A DNA stretch of 52,228 nt from Sphingosinicella sp. YJ22 (GTDB taxonomy: Bacteria > Pseudomonadota > Alphaproteobacteria > Sphingomonadales > Sphingomonadaceae), in the NCBI RefSeq assembly GCF_011320075.1, contig NZ_JAANPA010000018.1, positions 1-52,228 of the forward strand, given 5' to 3'. The notes below the pieces were generated by a model that ran no database searches, had not been told where the DNA came from, and saw nothing but the letters and a program-made list of their open reading frames with translations. The translations under genes and the position numbers were made by a program. Shown one piece after another: positions 37,010-45,660 of this stretch; position 1 is the stretch's first letter; each line of letters opens with the position of its first letter.

Positions 37010-39409
37010 GTGATCGCCGACTGGTTCGAATCGCGGGGATGGACGCCGCGGCGCCACCAGCTCGAAATGGTCGAGGCGGGCCGGGCTGGGCGCAGCGTGC
37101 TGCTGGTGGCGGCGACCGGAGCGGGCAAGACGCTGGCGGGTTTCTTGCCGAGCTTGATCGAACTCATCGAGCAGCCGGCCGACGGCCTCCACACCCTCTA
37201 CATCTCGCCGTTGAAGGCGCTGGCGGTGGATGTGCGGCGCAATCTCCTGACGCCGATTGAGGAGATGGGTCTGCCGATCAAGGTCGAGACCCGCACCGGC
37301 GACACGCCGACCGACCGCAAGGCGCGGCAGCGCAAGCAGCCGCCGCACATGCTTCTCACGACGCCGGAATCGCTGAGCCTGCTGCTCACCCACGAGGACA
37401 GCGCCACCCTGTTCGCGTCGCTGAAGACGGTGGTGATCGACGAGATCCACGCCTTCGCATCGGGCAAGCGCGGCGACCTCCTGTCACTCGCACTGTCGCG
37501 GCTGGAGAAATTCTCGCCGGGCTTTGGGCGTGTCGGCTTGTCGGCGACCGTCGCCGACCCGGACGCGTACCGCGCCTGGCTGGCGCCGCACGGCGACATG
37601 GACCTGGTCGACATGGTGTGGGGCGATCCCGGCGCCGAACCCCAGGTGGAGATCATGCTGCCGCAGGACGAACGGGTCCCCTGGGCGGGTCACTCCGGGC
37701 GCTGGGCGATCCACCAGGTGATGGGCGAGATCGAGCGACACAAGACGACTCTGGTCTTCTGCAACACCCGAGGGCTGGCCGAGCTCACCTTCCAGGATCT
37801 GTGGGCGGTGAACGATAAGGGGCTGCCGATCGGAATCCACCATGGCAGCCTGTCGATTGAGGCTCGGCGCAAGGTCGAGGAGGCGATGGCGGCGGGCCGG
37901 TTGCGCGGGCTCGTCTGCACCGCCAGCCTCGATCTCGGCGTCGACTGGGGCGATGTCGACCTCGTCATCCAGATGGGCGCACCCAAGGGCTCGTCGCGCC
38001 TCTTGCAGCGGATCGGCCGCGCCAACCACCGGCTCGACGAGCCGTCCGATGCACTTGTCGTGCCGGGCAACCGCTTCGAATATCTCGAGGCGCGGGCGGC
38101 GCTGGACGCGATCGGCGAACGCGCGCTGGATCCGGACCGGTTCCGTGCGGGCGCCCTCGACGTGTTGGCCCAGCATGTCATGGCGGTCGCCTGCTCGGGC
38201 CCGTTCGACGAGGCCGAGCTGCTCGCCGAGGTCGCCGCAGCGGCGCCTTATGCGGGCCTCGACGCCGATCTGTTCGGCCGCATCCTCAGCTTCATCGAGA
38301 GCGGCGGCTATTCGCTTCGCGCCTATGACAAGTTCAAGCGGCTCAGAAAGGGCCCGGACGGCAAGTGGCGGGTCACGTCGCCGAAATTCATCCAGCAGCA
38401 TCGCGAGAATGCCGGGATCATCGTCGAGGCGCCGGTGCTCGAGGTGCGCTTCCGCAACGGCCGCCGGCTCGGCACGATCGAAGATTATTTCGCCTCGACC
38501 CTGTCGGTCGGCGACACCTTTCATTTCGCCGGGCTGACGCTTGAGGTGGAGCGGATCGACGCGCCGGAGCTGATCGTCAAGGCGAGCAGCAAGCCGGCGC
38601 GCATTCCAACCTATACCGGCATCCGCATGGCGATGACGACGCACCTCGCCAACCGGGTCCGCCAATACCTCGCCGACCCGTCGTCATGGCACCGCTTTCC
38701 GGATGACGTGCGCGACTGGCTGGAGGTGCAGCAGCGCCGCTCGATCCTGCCCCAGCCCGACCAATTGCTCGTCGAGACCTTCCCGCACGAGGGGCGCCAC
38801 TACATGGTCGCCTACAGTTTCGAAGGCTGGAACGCGCACCAGTCGCTAGGCATGCTGATCACCCGGCGCATGGAAAGCGCGGGGCTCAAGCCTCTGGGCT
38901 TCGTCAGCAACGACTATGCGCTCGCCGTCTACGGCCTCGAGCCGATCGAGGACCCGCGCGCTTTGTTCTCCTCCGATATCCTCGAGGACGAGTTCGTCGA
39001 CTGGGTGCAGAGCTCGAACCTGCTCAAGCGCGCGTTCCGCGAGGTGGCGATCATCGGCGGGCTGGTCGAGCGCCAGCAGCTCGGCAAGCGCAAGTCGGGG
39101 CGGCAGGTCACTTTCTCGACCGACCTCATCTACGACGTGCTCAGGCGCTACGAGCCCGACCATCTCCTGCTTCGCGCCGCGTGGGAGGATGCTCGCACCC
39201 GCCTCACCGAAGTGGCGCGGCTCGGCGACCTGGTCGAGCGCGCCGCCGACACGATGGTTCACGCCAGGCTCGACCGCGTGTCGCCGATGGCGGTGCCGGT
39301 GCTGGTGATGATCGGCCGCGAGGCGGTGACCGAGGGCGCGGGCGACGACGCCTTGCTGATCGAGGTCGAGGCGCTCGCCGGCGAGGCGATGCGGACCGAG
39401 GTGCCCTAA
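37010..39409 (+). CDS. LHR-Core ligase-associated DNA damage response DEIH-box helicase
   Basis: A product of about 800 residues of the LHR-Core (short Lhr-like) superfamily 2 helicases. Walker A is VAATGAGKTLAGFLP, the Walker B is VIDEIHAFASGKRGD, motif III reads GLSATVADPD, and motif VI is QRIGRANHRLDEP. The winged-helix region and C-terminal core follow. These helicases move 3'-5' on single-stranded DNA and act with a ligase, exonuclease and the PdeM phosphoesterase. The start is uncertain: no ATG lies in frame near the conserved IADWFESRGWTPRRHQ; GTG 37010 is used, with a CTG at 37001 just upstream. Its TAA stop overlaps the convergent gene's TAG (CTAA, 39406-39409). Confidence 0.9.
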   Translation: MIADWFESRGWTPRRHQLEMVEAGRAGRSVLLVAATGAGKTLAGFLPSLIELIEQPADGLHTLYISPLKALAVDVRRNLLTPIEEMGLPIKVETRTGDTPTDRKARQRKQPPHMLLTTPESLSLLLTHEDSATLFASLKTVVIDEIHAFASGKRGDLLSLALSRLEKFSPGFGRVGLSATVADPDAYRAWLAPHGDMDLVDMVWGDPGAEPQVEIMLPQDERVPWAGHSGRWAIHQVMGEIERHKTTLVFCNTRGLAELTFQDLWAVNDKGLPIGIHHGSLSIEARRKVEEAMAAGRLRGLVCTASLDLGVDWGDVDLVIQMGAPKGSSRLLQRIGRANHRLDEPSDALVVPGNRFEYLEARAALDAIGERALDPDRFRAGALDVLAQHVMAVACSGPFDEAELLAEVAAAAPYAGLDADLFGRILSFIESGGYSLRAYDKFKRLRKGPDGKWRVTSPKFIQQHRENAGIIVEAPVLEVRFRNGRRLGTIEDYFASTLSVGDTFHFAGLTLEVERIDAPELIVKASSKPARIPTYTGIRMAMTTHLANRVRQYLADPSSWHRFPDDVRDWLEVQQRRSILPQPDQLLVETFPHEGRHYMVAYSFEGWNAHQSLGMLITRRMESAGLKPLGFVSNDYALAVYGLEPIEDPRALFSSDILEDEFVDWVQSSNLLKRAFREVAIIGGLVERQQLGKRKSGRQVTFSTDLIYDVLRRYEPDHLLLRAAWEDARTRLTEVARLGDLVERAADTMVHARLDRVSPMAVPVLVMIGREAVTEGAGDDALLIEVEALAGEAMRTEVP

Positions 39410-40104
39410 ATAAAGGGGACGTCGACCGTCAGGTCGGTGCTCGGCAGGCCCTTGAAAAGGACCAGGATCTCGTCCTCGCCATATTGGAAGCCGGCCTGGC
39501 CGTTCGAGTCGATGACCAGGAACATGCCGCCGACAAGATCGCCTTCGTTCGCGCCGATGATGGCTCGGTCGCCAAAATTGACCAGCGCGCCTTGGGCAAG
39601 CCCTGAGATGTCGGCGCCGATGCTGTCCATCGACACCGAGCCGATGGCGGTGCCCACCCCATTCTCTGAAACGGTGAGTTGCGGCGGGCCAAAAGCGGAT
39701 TCGTGATCGATATCCGCGCCGAAGCGGCTCTGCAGCCAGTCGATCGCCTGGAGGGCGGTCAGCACCGCGGGCTGGGCCGCGCCCGTGAACACAGTCGCCA
39801 CAATCTCCGGATCATTGGCGACCGGCCCGTCGTCCTGCGCTGCGGCTTCCGAAGCGGGTGCCGAGGCGACCGGCGCGGCCGTCGGTTCCACCGGTTCGTC
39901 TCGCGACAGCAGGGCGCGGAACGTCTCGGCGTCAAATGCTGAAAAGGCGTCGCCCTTTGCCTCGGTGAGTCGCGGGACCAGGATATCGCGCAGGATGGTT
40001 TCCCAACGCAGGGCCGCCTCCGTCGGAGGCGCACCGTTCGATTCATCCGACTTGTTCTTGCGCACCAATGACCCCACCGGTTCCCCGCACGAGGGCGGCA
40101 GCAT
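39406..40104 (-). CDS. Unknown protein with RTX/T1SS-like C-terminal segment
   Basis: A 232-residue product with no signal peptide. The first 100 residues are acidic and Ala/Pro-rich (EPVEPTAAPVASAPASEAAAQDD). Residues 120-232 contain LQAIDWLQSRFGADIDHESAFGPPQLT and then GDLVGGMFLVIDSNGQAGFQYGEDEILVLFKG... ending DLTVDVPFI. That last stretch resembles the D-x-N-G-x-A and Leu-rich C-terminal modules seen on type I secreted or surface proteins of sphingomonads, so it might be an export signal. That reading is inference. The start ATG at 40104 lacks a good ribosome-binding site; a GTG nearer the body is possible. Confidence 0.6.
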   Translation of the reverse strand: MLPPSCGEPVGSLVRKNKSDESNGAPPTEAALRWETILRDILVPRLTEAKGDAFSAFDAETFRALLSRDEPVEPTAAPVASAPASEAAAQDDGPVANDPEIVATVFTGAAQPAVLTALQAIDWLQSRFGADIDHESAFGPPQLTVSENGVGTAIGSVSMDSIGADISGLAQGALVNFGDRAIIGANEGDLVGGMFLVIDSNGQAGFQYGEDEILVLFKGLPSTDLTVDVPFI

Positions 40105-40215
40105 AGCGAACTCAATTGCTTAAATCCATCCGCGCGATCGGGTTCCACGTCGGGCTTGACCCGGCGGCAGGCAGTCGATCATCTGCCGCGACCCATGACT
40201 TCGAGGACGTCCTGC

Positions 40216-41418
40216 ATGCGCCTTGCTTTCGCCGCCGCCCTGTCGCTTGTCCTTCTCTCGCCGGCCGCGGCACAGCAGAGCGACGTCACTCCCGAAGACC
40301 GCTACGTCCACGACCGGATGATGGTGCTCGACACCCATCTCGACGTGCCGCTGCGCTTTCGCGACGGTTGGGATTTCGGCGACCACCATTATTTCGCCGA
40401 GGACAACAGCCAGGTCGACCTGCCGCGCATGGCGCTGGGCGGGCTCGATGGAGGCTTCTTCGTCATCTACACCCCGCAAGGCGAGGTGACGCCCGCGGGT
40501 TACCGCCAGGCGCGCGACGCCGCGCTTCTGCGCGCCTCGGAAATCCACCGCATGCTGTCGGCCTATCGCGACGACGTCGCGCTCGTGACGACGGCGAACG
40601 AGGCCGAGCAGGCCTGGCGCGAGGGCAAGCGAATCGCCTTCCTCAGCATCGAGAACAGCTGGCCGCTCGGCGACGACCTCAGCCTGCTCGAGACCTTCCA
40701 CAAGCTGGGCGTGCGCATGGCCGGCCCGGTCCACAGCCGCACCAACCAGCTTGCCGACAGCACCACCGGCGAGGCGCGCTGGCGCGGCCTGTCGCCGCTC
40801 GGCCGGCGCTGGGTCGCCGAGATGAACCGGCTCGGCATGCTGATCGACGTCAGCCATTCGTCCGATGCGGCGTTCGACCAGATGGTCGAGCTGAGCCGGG
40901 CGCCGGTGATCGCGTCGCATTCGGGGCCGAAGGCGATCTTCGACCACCCCCGCAACCTCGACGACGAGCGGCTTCGGCGTCTGGCGCGGTCGGGCGGCGT
41001 GCTGTTTCTCAACAGCCTGTTCCTGACCCCCGGAGTGAGTTCGGAAGGGCATGACGACATGGAGCAGCGCCAGCGGCGCTGGGCCCAGATGAGCGACGAG
41101 GAGCGTCGGCAGATGCTTCGCGACCGCGCCGCGCTGGAGGCCGCCCAGCCGTTCAGCAATGCGGACTTCGAGACCTATATGCGCGCGCTTCTCCACGTCA
41201 TCCGAGTGATGGGCGCGGACCATGTTGGCCTCGGTGCCGACTGGGACGGAGGCGGCGGCGTGCGCGGGCTGGAGGACGTGTCGCTGCTTCCGCGGATCAC
41301 CGCGCGCCTGCGCCGCGAAGGGATCAGCGAGGCCGACATCGCCAAGATCATGAGCGGCAATCTGATGAGGGTCATGCGCCAGGTCCAGGCCGCGGCGGCG
41401 GCCCCGTCGGCCGGCTGA
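40216..41418 (+). CDS. Membrane dipeptidase (M19 family), exported
   Basis: A 400-residue zinc dipeptidase of the renal-dipeptidase family with a signal peptide (MRLAFAAALSLVLLSPAAAQ). Metal motifs are MMVLDTHLDVPLRF (HxD), the SIENSW glutamate, LIDVSHSSDAAFDQM (His), PVIASHSGPKAIFDHPRN (His) and GADHVGLGADWDGG (late aspartate). M19 enzymes hydrolyse dipeptides, including D-amino-acid-containing and some beta-lactam-like substrates, at the cell surface or in the periplasm. GAGG upstream and the signal peptide decide the ATG at 40216. Confidence 0.93.
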   Translation: MRLAFAAALSLVLLSPAAAQQSDVTPEDRYVHDRMMVLDTHLDVPLRFRDGWDFGDHHYFAEDNSQVDLPRMALGGLDGGFFVIYTPQGEVTPAGYRQARDAALLRASEIHRMLSAYRDDVALVTTANEAEQAWREGKRIAFLSIENSWPLGDDLSLLETFHKLGVRMAGPVHSRTNQLADSTTGEARWRGLSPLGRRWVAEMNRLGMLIDVSHSSDAAFDQMVELSRAPVIASHSGPKAIFDHPRNLDDERLRRLARSGGVLFLNSLFLTPGVSSEGHDDMEQRQRRWAQMSDEERRQMLRDRAALEAAQPFSNADFETYMRALLHVIRVMGADHVGLGADWDGGGGVRGLEDVSLLPRITARLRREGISEADIAKIMSGNLMRVMRQVQAAAAAPSAG

Positions 41419-41494
41419 AACAGCGGAAAAGCGCGGGTTTTCAAGGCGCGGTAACTTGGCTAGTAAGAGAACGGGCGGGTGACACGGGAGTGAA

Positions 41495-44005
41495 GTGCCC
41501 CCCATGCAGCCCGCCGAGCCGACCCTCCCCGCTTTGAGCCTGTCCTTCCTCGGCGCGGGGGGAATGATGGGCGAGGCCGTCCGCGGTCACGATTGGAGCG
41601 CGTCGCCGCTCGGCCCGATCGCGGACTGGCCGCAGTCGCTGAAGACCGCGGTCGGGATCATGCTCAGCTCCAAATTCCCCATGTTCCTCGCCTGGGGGCC
41701 GGAACTCACCTTCCTCTACAACGATTCCTACGTCGACATCCTCGGCGCCAAGCATCCGGCGCTCGGCGAGCCGTTCGAGCAGATCTGGTTCGAAATCTGG
41801 GACGACATCTCCCCGATCGTGAGCCAGGCGCTCGCCGGGGAGGCGACCTATTGGGAGAATCTGCCGCTCACCATGACCCGCAAGGGCTATGAGGAGCAGA
41901 CCTGGTTCACTTTCTCCTACAGCCCGCTGCGCGGGGACGGCGGCGCGGTCGAGGGCATGTTCTGCGCCTGCACCGAGACCACCGCGACCGTGCTCGCGGA
42001 ACGGCGGCGCGAGACGGAGATGGAGCGGCTGCGCACCCTGTTCGACCGCGCGCCCGTGTTCATCGCGGTGCTTGCCGGCCCCGACCATGTCTTCGAGATC
42101 GCCAACGCCTCCTATCTGCGTCTCGTCGGCGAGCGTGATGTCATCGGCAAGACCGTCCGCGACGCGCTGCCGGATGTGAGCGGGCAGGGTTTCTTCGAGC
42201 TGCTCGACCAGGTCTATTCCTCGGGCGAGCCCTATACCGGCCACTCGACACGGGTTTCGCTTGCCCGCGCGTCGGATGGCGCATCGGAGCAGCGACTCGT
42301 CGACTTCGTCTACCAGCCGACCCGCGAGGCGGACGGAAGCGTCAGCGGCATCTTCGTCGCCGGCTACGACGTCACCGAGCAGCGCCTCGTCCAGCTCAAG
42401 CTGCGCGAGAGCGAGGAACGGTTCCGACTGATCGCGGACTCGGCGCCGGTGCCGATGTGGGTGAGCAAGCCGGACCGCACCCGCAGCTTCGTCAACAAGG
42501 CCTATGTCGACTTCGTCGGGCTGAGCTACGAGGAAGCGGCGGCGCTCGACTGGCGCACCATCCTCCATCCCGACGACCATGACCGAATCGTCGCGGAGTC
42601 GATCGCCGGAGAAGCGAGCCTGCAGCCGTTCAACCTGGAAGCGCGCTACCGCGGCCGAAACGGGGAGTGGCGCTGGATCCGTTCGACCTCGCAGCCGCGC
42701 TGGGGTCCCGACGGGGAAGTCGAGGGATTTATCGGCGTCGCCCACGACGTCACCGAGGCGAAGGAAGCGGAGGCCGCGCTCGAGGGGCGCGTCGAGGAGC
42801 GGACCCGGGATCTTCTCGACGCTCTCGAGCGGGTTCGGCAGGAAGTGGCGGAACGCGAGCGCGCCGAGGAGGCGCTGCGCCAGTCGCAGAAGATGGAGGC
42901 GGTCGGTCAGCTTACCGGCGGCATCGCCCACGACTTCAACAATCTGCTCACGCCGATCATCGGCGGCCTCGAGATGATCGTCCGCCGGCTCGAGGAACCG
43001 CGGCTGCAGCGTCTCGCCCAGGCGGCGCTCGATTCGGGCCGGCGCGGCGCCAAGCTCGCCACCCAATTGCTCGCCTTCTCGCGGCTGCAGCGGCTGTCGA
43101 TGACGTCCGTCGACGTCAACAAGCTGATCGCCGACCTGCGCAGCATCCTGCAGCACACGATCGGTCCCAATATTGCGGTTGAGACGATGCTCGCCGACGA
43201 TGCCGGCCACGCGCTGTGCGACACCAACCAGCTCGAAAATGCGGTGCTCAACCTCGCCATCAACGCCCGCGACGCGATGGCGGAGGGCGGTACCCTGACC
43301 ATTACCACCGGGCGGCATCGCGAGGCGACGGGGAGCGACCTCGCCGCCGGCGATTATGCCTGCATCGCCGTCAGCGACACCGGACGCGGCATGGCGCCGC
43401 ACGTCCTCGCCCGGGCGACCGAACCGTTCTTCTCGACCAAGCCGGTGGGCAAGGGCACCGGGCTCGGCCTGTCCCAAGTCTATGGCATCGCGAAGCAGGC
43501 GGGTGGAACCGTGCGGATCGAAAGCGAGGAGGGGCGGGGCACCACGATCAGAATCCTCCTCCCGCACGTGCCGGAGGCTCAAGGCGAAGCCGTCAGCCCG
43601 GCGAGCGAAACGCCCGGCCTCGCCGCGTGTCGGGTCACCGGGTGCCGGATCCTCGTCGTCGACGATGACCCCGAAGTGCGCAACTTCCTCGCCGATGCGC
43701 TCGGCGAGCTCGGCCACGAGGTGGAGACGGTGGCCGGCGCCGAAGAGGCGCTCCGCCGGCTCGGCAACGGCGCGCCCGATCTGATGCTTGTCGACTTCGC
43801 CATGCCGGGCTGCAACGGCGCCGAGCTCGCTCGGCAGGTCCGCGACCGTCGGCCGGAGCAGCGCATCATCTTCGTCACCGGCTATGCCGAGAGCGGCCAG
43901 ATCGAGGCCGCGCTCGGGAGCGACGCGCCGGTGCTGCGCAAGCCGTTCAGCATGGACGAACTGGCGGCGGCGATCGGCGACCAGCTGGACGCGCAAGCCG
44001 GCTGA
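41495..44005 (+). CDS. Hybrid PAS sensor histidine kinase with receiver domain
   Basis: An 836-residue soluble multidomain sensor. Roughly, residues 30-170 form a first PAS-like domain (SPLGPIADWPQSLKTAVGIML, FLYNDSYVDILGAKHP), about 185-300 a second, and about 310-430 a third PAS with a PAC end (WIRSTSQPRWGPDGEVEGFIGVAHDVTE). A coiled segment leads to the HisKA dimerisation domain with GGIAHDFNNLLTP (phospho-acceptor His479). The HATPase domain has the N box NLAINARDAMAEGG and ATEPFFSTKPVGKGTGLGLS. The receiver domain follows (ILVVDDDPEVRNF; Asp767 in LMLVDFAMPG). The GTG at 41495, after CGGGAG, is used; ATG 41504 is the alternative. No membrane segments are seen, so it senses a cytoplasmic signal. 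Confidence 0.92.
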   Translation: MPPMQPAEPTLPALSLSFLGAGGMMGEAVRGHDWSASPLGPIADWPQSLKTAVGIMLSSKFPMFLAWGPELTFLYNDSYVDILGAKHPALGEPFEQIWFEIWDDISPIVSQALAGEATYWENLPLTMTRKGYEEQTWFTFSYSPLRGDGGAVEGMFCACTETTATVLAERRRETEMERLRTLFDRAPVFIAVLAGPDHVFEIANASYLRLVGERDVIGKTVRDALPDVSGQGFFELLDQVYSSGEPYTGHSTRVSLARASDGASEQRLVDFVYQPTREADGSVSGIFVAGYDVTEQRLVQLKLRESEERFRLIADSAPVPMWVSKPDRTRSFVNKAYVDFVGLSYEEAAALDWRTILHPDDHDRIVAESIAGEASLQPFNLEARYRGRNGEWRWIRSTSQPRWGPDGEVEGFIGVAHDVTEAKEAEAALEGRVEERTRDLLDALERVRQEVAERERAEEALRQSQKMEAVGQLTGGIAHDFNNLLTPIIGGLEMIVRRLEEPRLQRLAQAALDSGRRGAKLATQLLAFSRLQRLSMTSVDVNKLIADLRSILQHTIGPNIAVETMLADDAGHALCDTNQLENAVLNLAINARDAMAEGGTLTITTGRHREATGSDLAAGDYACIAVSDTGRGMAPHVLARATEPFFSTKPVGKGTGLGLSQVYGIAKQAGGTVRIESEEGRGTTIRILLPHVPEAQGEAVSPASETPGLAACRVTGCRILVVDDDPEVRNFLADALGELGHEVETVAGAEEALRRLGNGAPDLMLVDFAMPGCNGAELARQVRDRRPEQRIIFVTGYAESGQIEAALGSDAPVLRKPFSMDELAAAIGDQLDAQAG

Positions 44006-44022
44006 TTTTCGCCGTCGGAGCC

Positions 44023-44052
44023 TCTTGAAGGCGGCGCGATTCCACCCAGATT
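44023..44052 (+). promoter_or_regulatory. Candidate heat-shock (RpoH-type) promoter for the Hsp20 gene
   Basis: CTTGAA (44023-44028) is the RpoH -35 hexamer. After 17 bases the sequence CCAGATT (44046-44052) is a fair match to the -10 region. It lies 104 bases upstream of the hsp20 ATG, leaving room for a leader of about 100 bases that carries the RNA-thermometer structure. Confidence 0.45.
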
Positions 44053-44097
44053 CCTGCTGTCGGGCGACCAGGTTTAAGGTGTCCGGCCTGTATCCCC

Positions 44098-44156
44098 GGG
44101 GGCGCTCCGCACCGGGCGCTCCCTCACGTGAACTGTTGCTCGAAGGAGGACATATC
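44098..44156 (+). promoter_or_regulatory. ROSE-like RNA thermometer in the Hsp20 leader
   Basis: The leader has an 8-bp stem (44098-44105 with 44116-44123, one G-U wobble) and then a small 3' hairpin over the Shine-Dalgarno. In it TTGCTC (44136-44141) faces GAGGA (44146-44150) across a GAAG loop (44142-44145), giving C-G, U-A, C-G, a G-G opposition and U-A. That TTGCT/AGGAGG pairing with the G-G mismatch is the hallmark of ROSE elements, which mask the ribosome site of small heat shock genes in alphaproteobacteria at low temperature. AAGGAGGA (44143-44150) is seven bases before the ATG at 44157. Confidence 0.7.
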
Positions 44157-44669
44157 ATGCGTGGATTCGACTTTTCGCCTTATCGTCGCAGCACCGTCGG
44201 CTTCGACCGGCTGTTCGATTTCCTCGAAAACGCCGCGCGCGCGGACCAGGACAATTACCCGCCGTTCGACATCGAGAAGGTGACCGATGACCAGTATCGG
44301 ATCACCCTCGCGGTCGCCGGCTTCCGCCGCGACGAGATCGACATCACCGCGCTTCAGAACATGCTGGTGATCTCCGGCCGCAAGGCGGAGAATCGCAATC
44401 GGGACGGCAATTTCCTGCACATGGGAATCGCCACCCGCGCGTTCGAGCGCCGCTTCGAGCTGGCCGATTTCGTTCGCGTGACCTCGGCCGACCTCGCCGA
44501 CGGCCTGCTCACCATCGAGCTGGTCCGTGAGGTTCCGGAGGCGATGAAGCCCCGCAAGATCGACATCAGCGGCGGCGCCCCGGCGCAGCGGACGATCGAC
44601 AACAAGGCTGGCGACACCAAGACCGGCGCGGACGCCGGTCGCGTCGAAGGCGAGGTTGAACGCGCCTAA
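44157..44669 (+). CDS. Small heat shock protein, Hsp20/IbpA type
   Basis: A 170-residue alpha-crystallin-domain chaperone that holds unfolding proteins in oligomers. The N-terminus MRGFDFSPYRRSTVGFDRLFDFLENAA is IbpA-like. The alpha-crystallin core spans about residues 38-128 (FDIEKVTDDQYRITLAVAGFRRDEIDITALQNMLVISGRK ... GIATRAFERRFELADFVRVTSADLADGLLTIELVREVP). The polar tail lacks a clear IxI motif beyond KIDISGG. It is preceded by an RpoH-like promoter and a ROSE-like leader. A hairpin follows at 44685-44715. Confidence 0.95.
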   Translation: MRGFDFSPYRRSTVGFDRLFDFLENAARADQDNYPPFDIEKVTDDQYRITLAVAGFRRDEIDITALQNMLVISGRKAENRNRDGNFLHMGIATRAFERRFELADFVRVTSADLADGLLTIELVREVPEAMKPRKIDISGGAPAQRTIDNKAGDTKTGADAGRVEGEVERA

Positions 44670-44684
44670 GACGTCCTGATCGCC

Positions 44685-44715
44685 GCACCGGCGCCGTTCG
44701 TCGCGGCGCCGGTGC
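44685..44715 (+). terminator. Hairpin after the Hsp20 gene
   Basis: A perfect 12-bp inverted repeat, GCACCGGCGCCG (44685-44696) with CGGCGCCGGTGC (44704-44715), around a 7-base loop. It is positioned as a terminator, but the downstream T-run is weak. Confidence 0.6.
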
Positions 44716-44788
44716 CTTCCAACGACAGATTCATCATTCGTTTATGCGGGTCCTGCCAACCGGAGCCCGTAACCCGTGGAGCCGCCCC

Positions 44789-44944
44789 GTGAAGAAGCTC
44801 AAGGCCATCATCACCAATCCCATCCTGCTCGGGATGCAGGGATTCGCGGCCGGCGCGCTCTTCATCTGGGCGAGCCCGGCGCCTGCCGAAGCGTCGCAGA
44901 TGCCGGCTCCGGCCGCCGTCGCGCAGGTCCAGGCCGCGCAGTAA
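44789..44944 (+). CDS. 51-residue membrane peptide
   Basis: A short ORF starting at GTG 44789 with GGAG upstream. The product has a basic start (KKLKAIITNPILLG), one hydrophobic stretch (MQGFAAGALFIWASPAPAEAS) with an ASPAPAEA end that resembles a signal-peptide cleavage site, and an Ala/Pro/Gln-rich tail. It may be a small exported or membrane peptide. An ATG at 44744 would extend it, but the shorter start fits the ribosome site better. No family recognised. Confidence 0.5.
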   Translation: MKKLKAIITNPILLGMQGFAAGALFIWASPAPAEASQMPAPAAVAQVQAAQ

Positions 44945-44997
44945 GACGCGCCGTTCCAGCCGCTTGAGTCCACGCGCGCCCGCATTATAGCGGGATT

Positions 44998-45660
44998 ATG
45001 GTTCGCTTTTCGTTCTGTGGTCACGACCTCGTCGCTCTGGCGCAGGGCGCGCTCTATTGGCCTGCCCGGCGCGCGCTGATCGTCGCCGACCTTCATCTCG
45101 AGAAAGCGAGCTGGTTCGCGCGCGGCGGGCAGATGCTGCCGCCCTATGACACGCTGGCGACGCTTGCCGATCTCGGCGCGCTCGCCGCGGCGACCGATCC
45201 GGCGGAGATCTGGTGCCTCGGCGACAGCTTCCACGATGTCGGCGGCTGCGAGCGGCTGCCGCCCCAGGCGTGCGAGACCCTCGCCGAGCTCACGGCAAGC
45301 CACCGCTGGGTGTGGATCACCGGCAATCACGATCCCGTCGTGTCGGCGCTGGTCGGCGGCGAGACGATGGTCGAGGCGGCGGTCGACGGCCTGGTGCTTC
45401 GCCACGAGGCCGATCCCGCCGAGACCCGACCAGAGCTGTCCGGCCATTTCCATCCGAAATTCCGGGTCCACCGCCGCGGCCGGCTCGTCTCGCGGCGCTG
45501 CTTCGTAATGGCCGAGACCAAGCTGATCCTGCCCGCCTTCGGATCGCTGACCGGCGGGCTCGAGGCCCATCATCCCGAGATCTTGCGCGCGGTCGGTAGC
45601 CGCGCCGAGGCGCTGGTGCCGGTGCGCGACCGCCTGCTGCGTTTTCCCGTCGCCGCTTAG
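44998..45660 (+). CDS. pdeM: Ligase-associated DNA damage response endonuclease PdeM
   Basis: A 220-residue calcineurin-like metallophosphoesterase of the PdeM/MPE group that travels with LHR-Core helicase, exonuclease and ligase genes. The binuclear metal motifs are LIVADLHLEKASWFA (DxH), IWCLGDSFHDVGG (GD-x), VWITGNHDPVV (GNHD), and the late RPELSGHFHPKFRV (GHxH). It would act as a phosphodiesterase or endonuclease on damaged DNA ends. The helicase and exonuclease members lie about 6-9 kb upstream in this window. Its TAG overlaps (TTAG) the TAA stop of the convergent DUF885 gene. Confidence 0.85.
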   Translation: MVRFSFCGHDLVALAQGALYWPARRALIVADLHLEKASWFARGGQMLPPYDTLATLADLGALAAATDPAEIWCLGDSFHDVGGCERLPPQACETLAELTASHRWVWITGNHDPVVSALVGGETMVEAAVDGLVLRHEADPAETRPELSGHFHPKFRVHRRGRLVSRRCFVMAETKLILPAFGSLTGGLEAHHPEILRAVGSRAEALVPVRDRLLRFPVAA

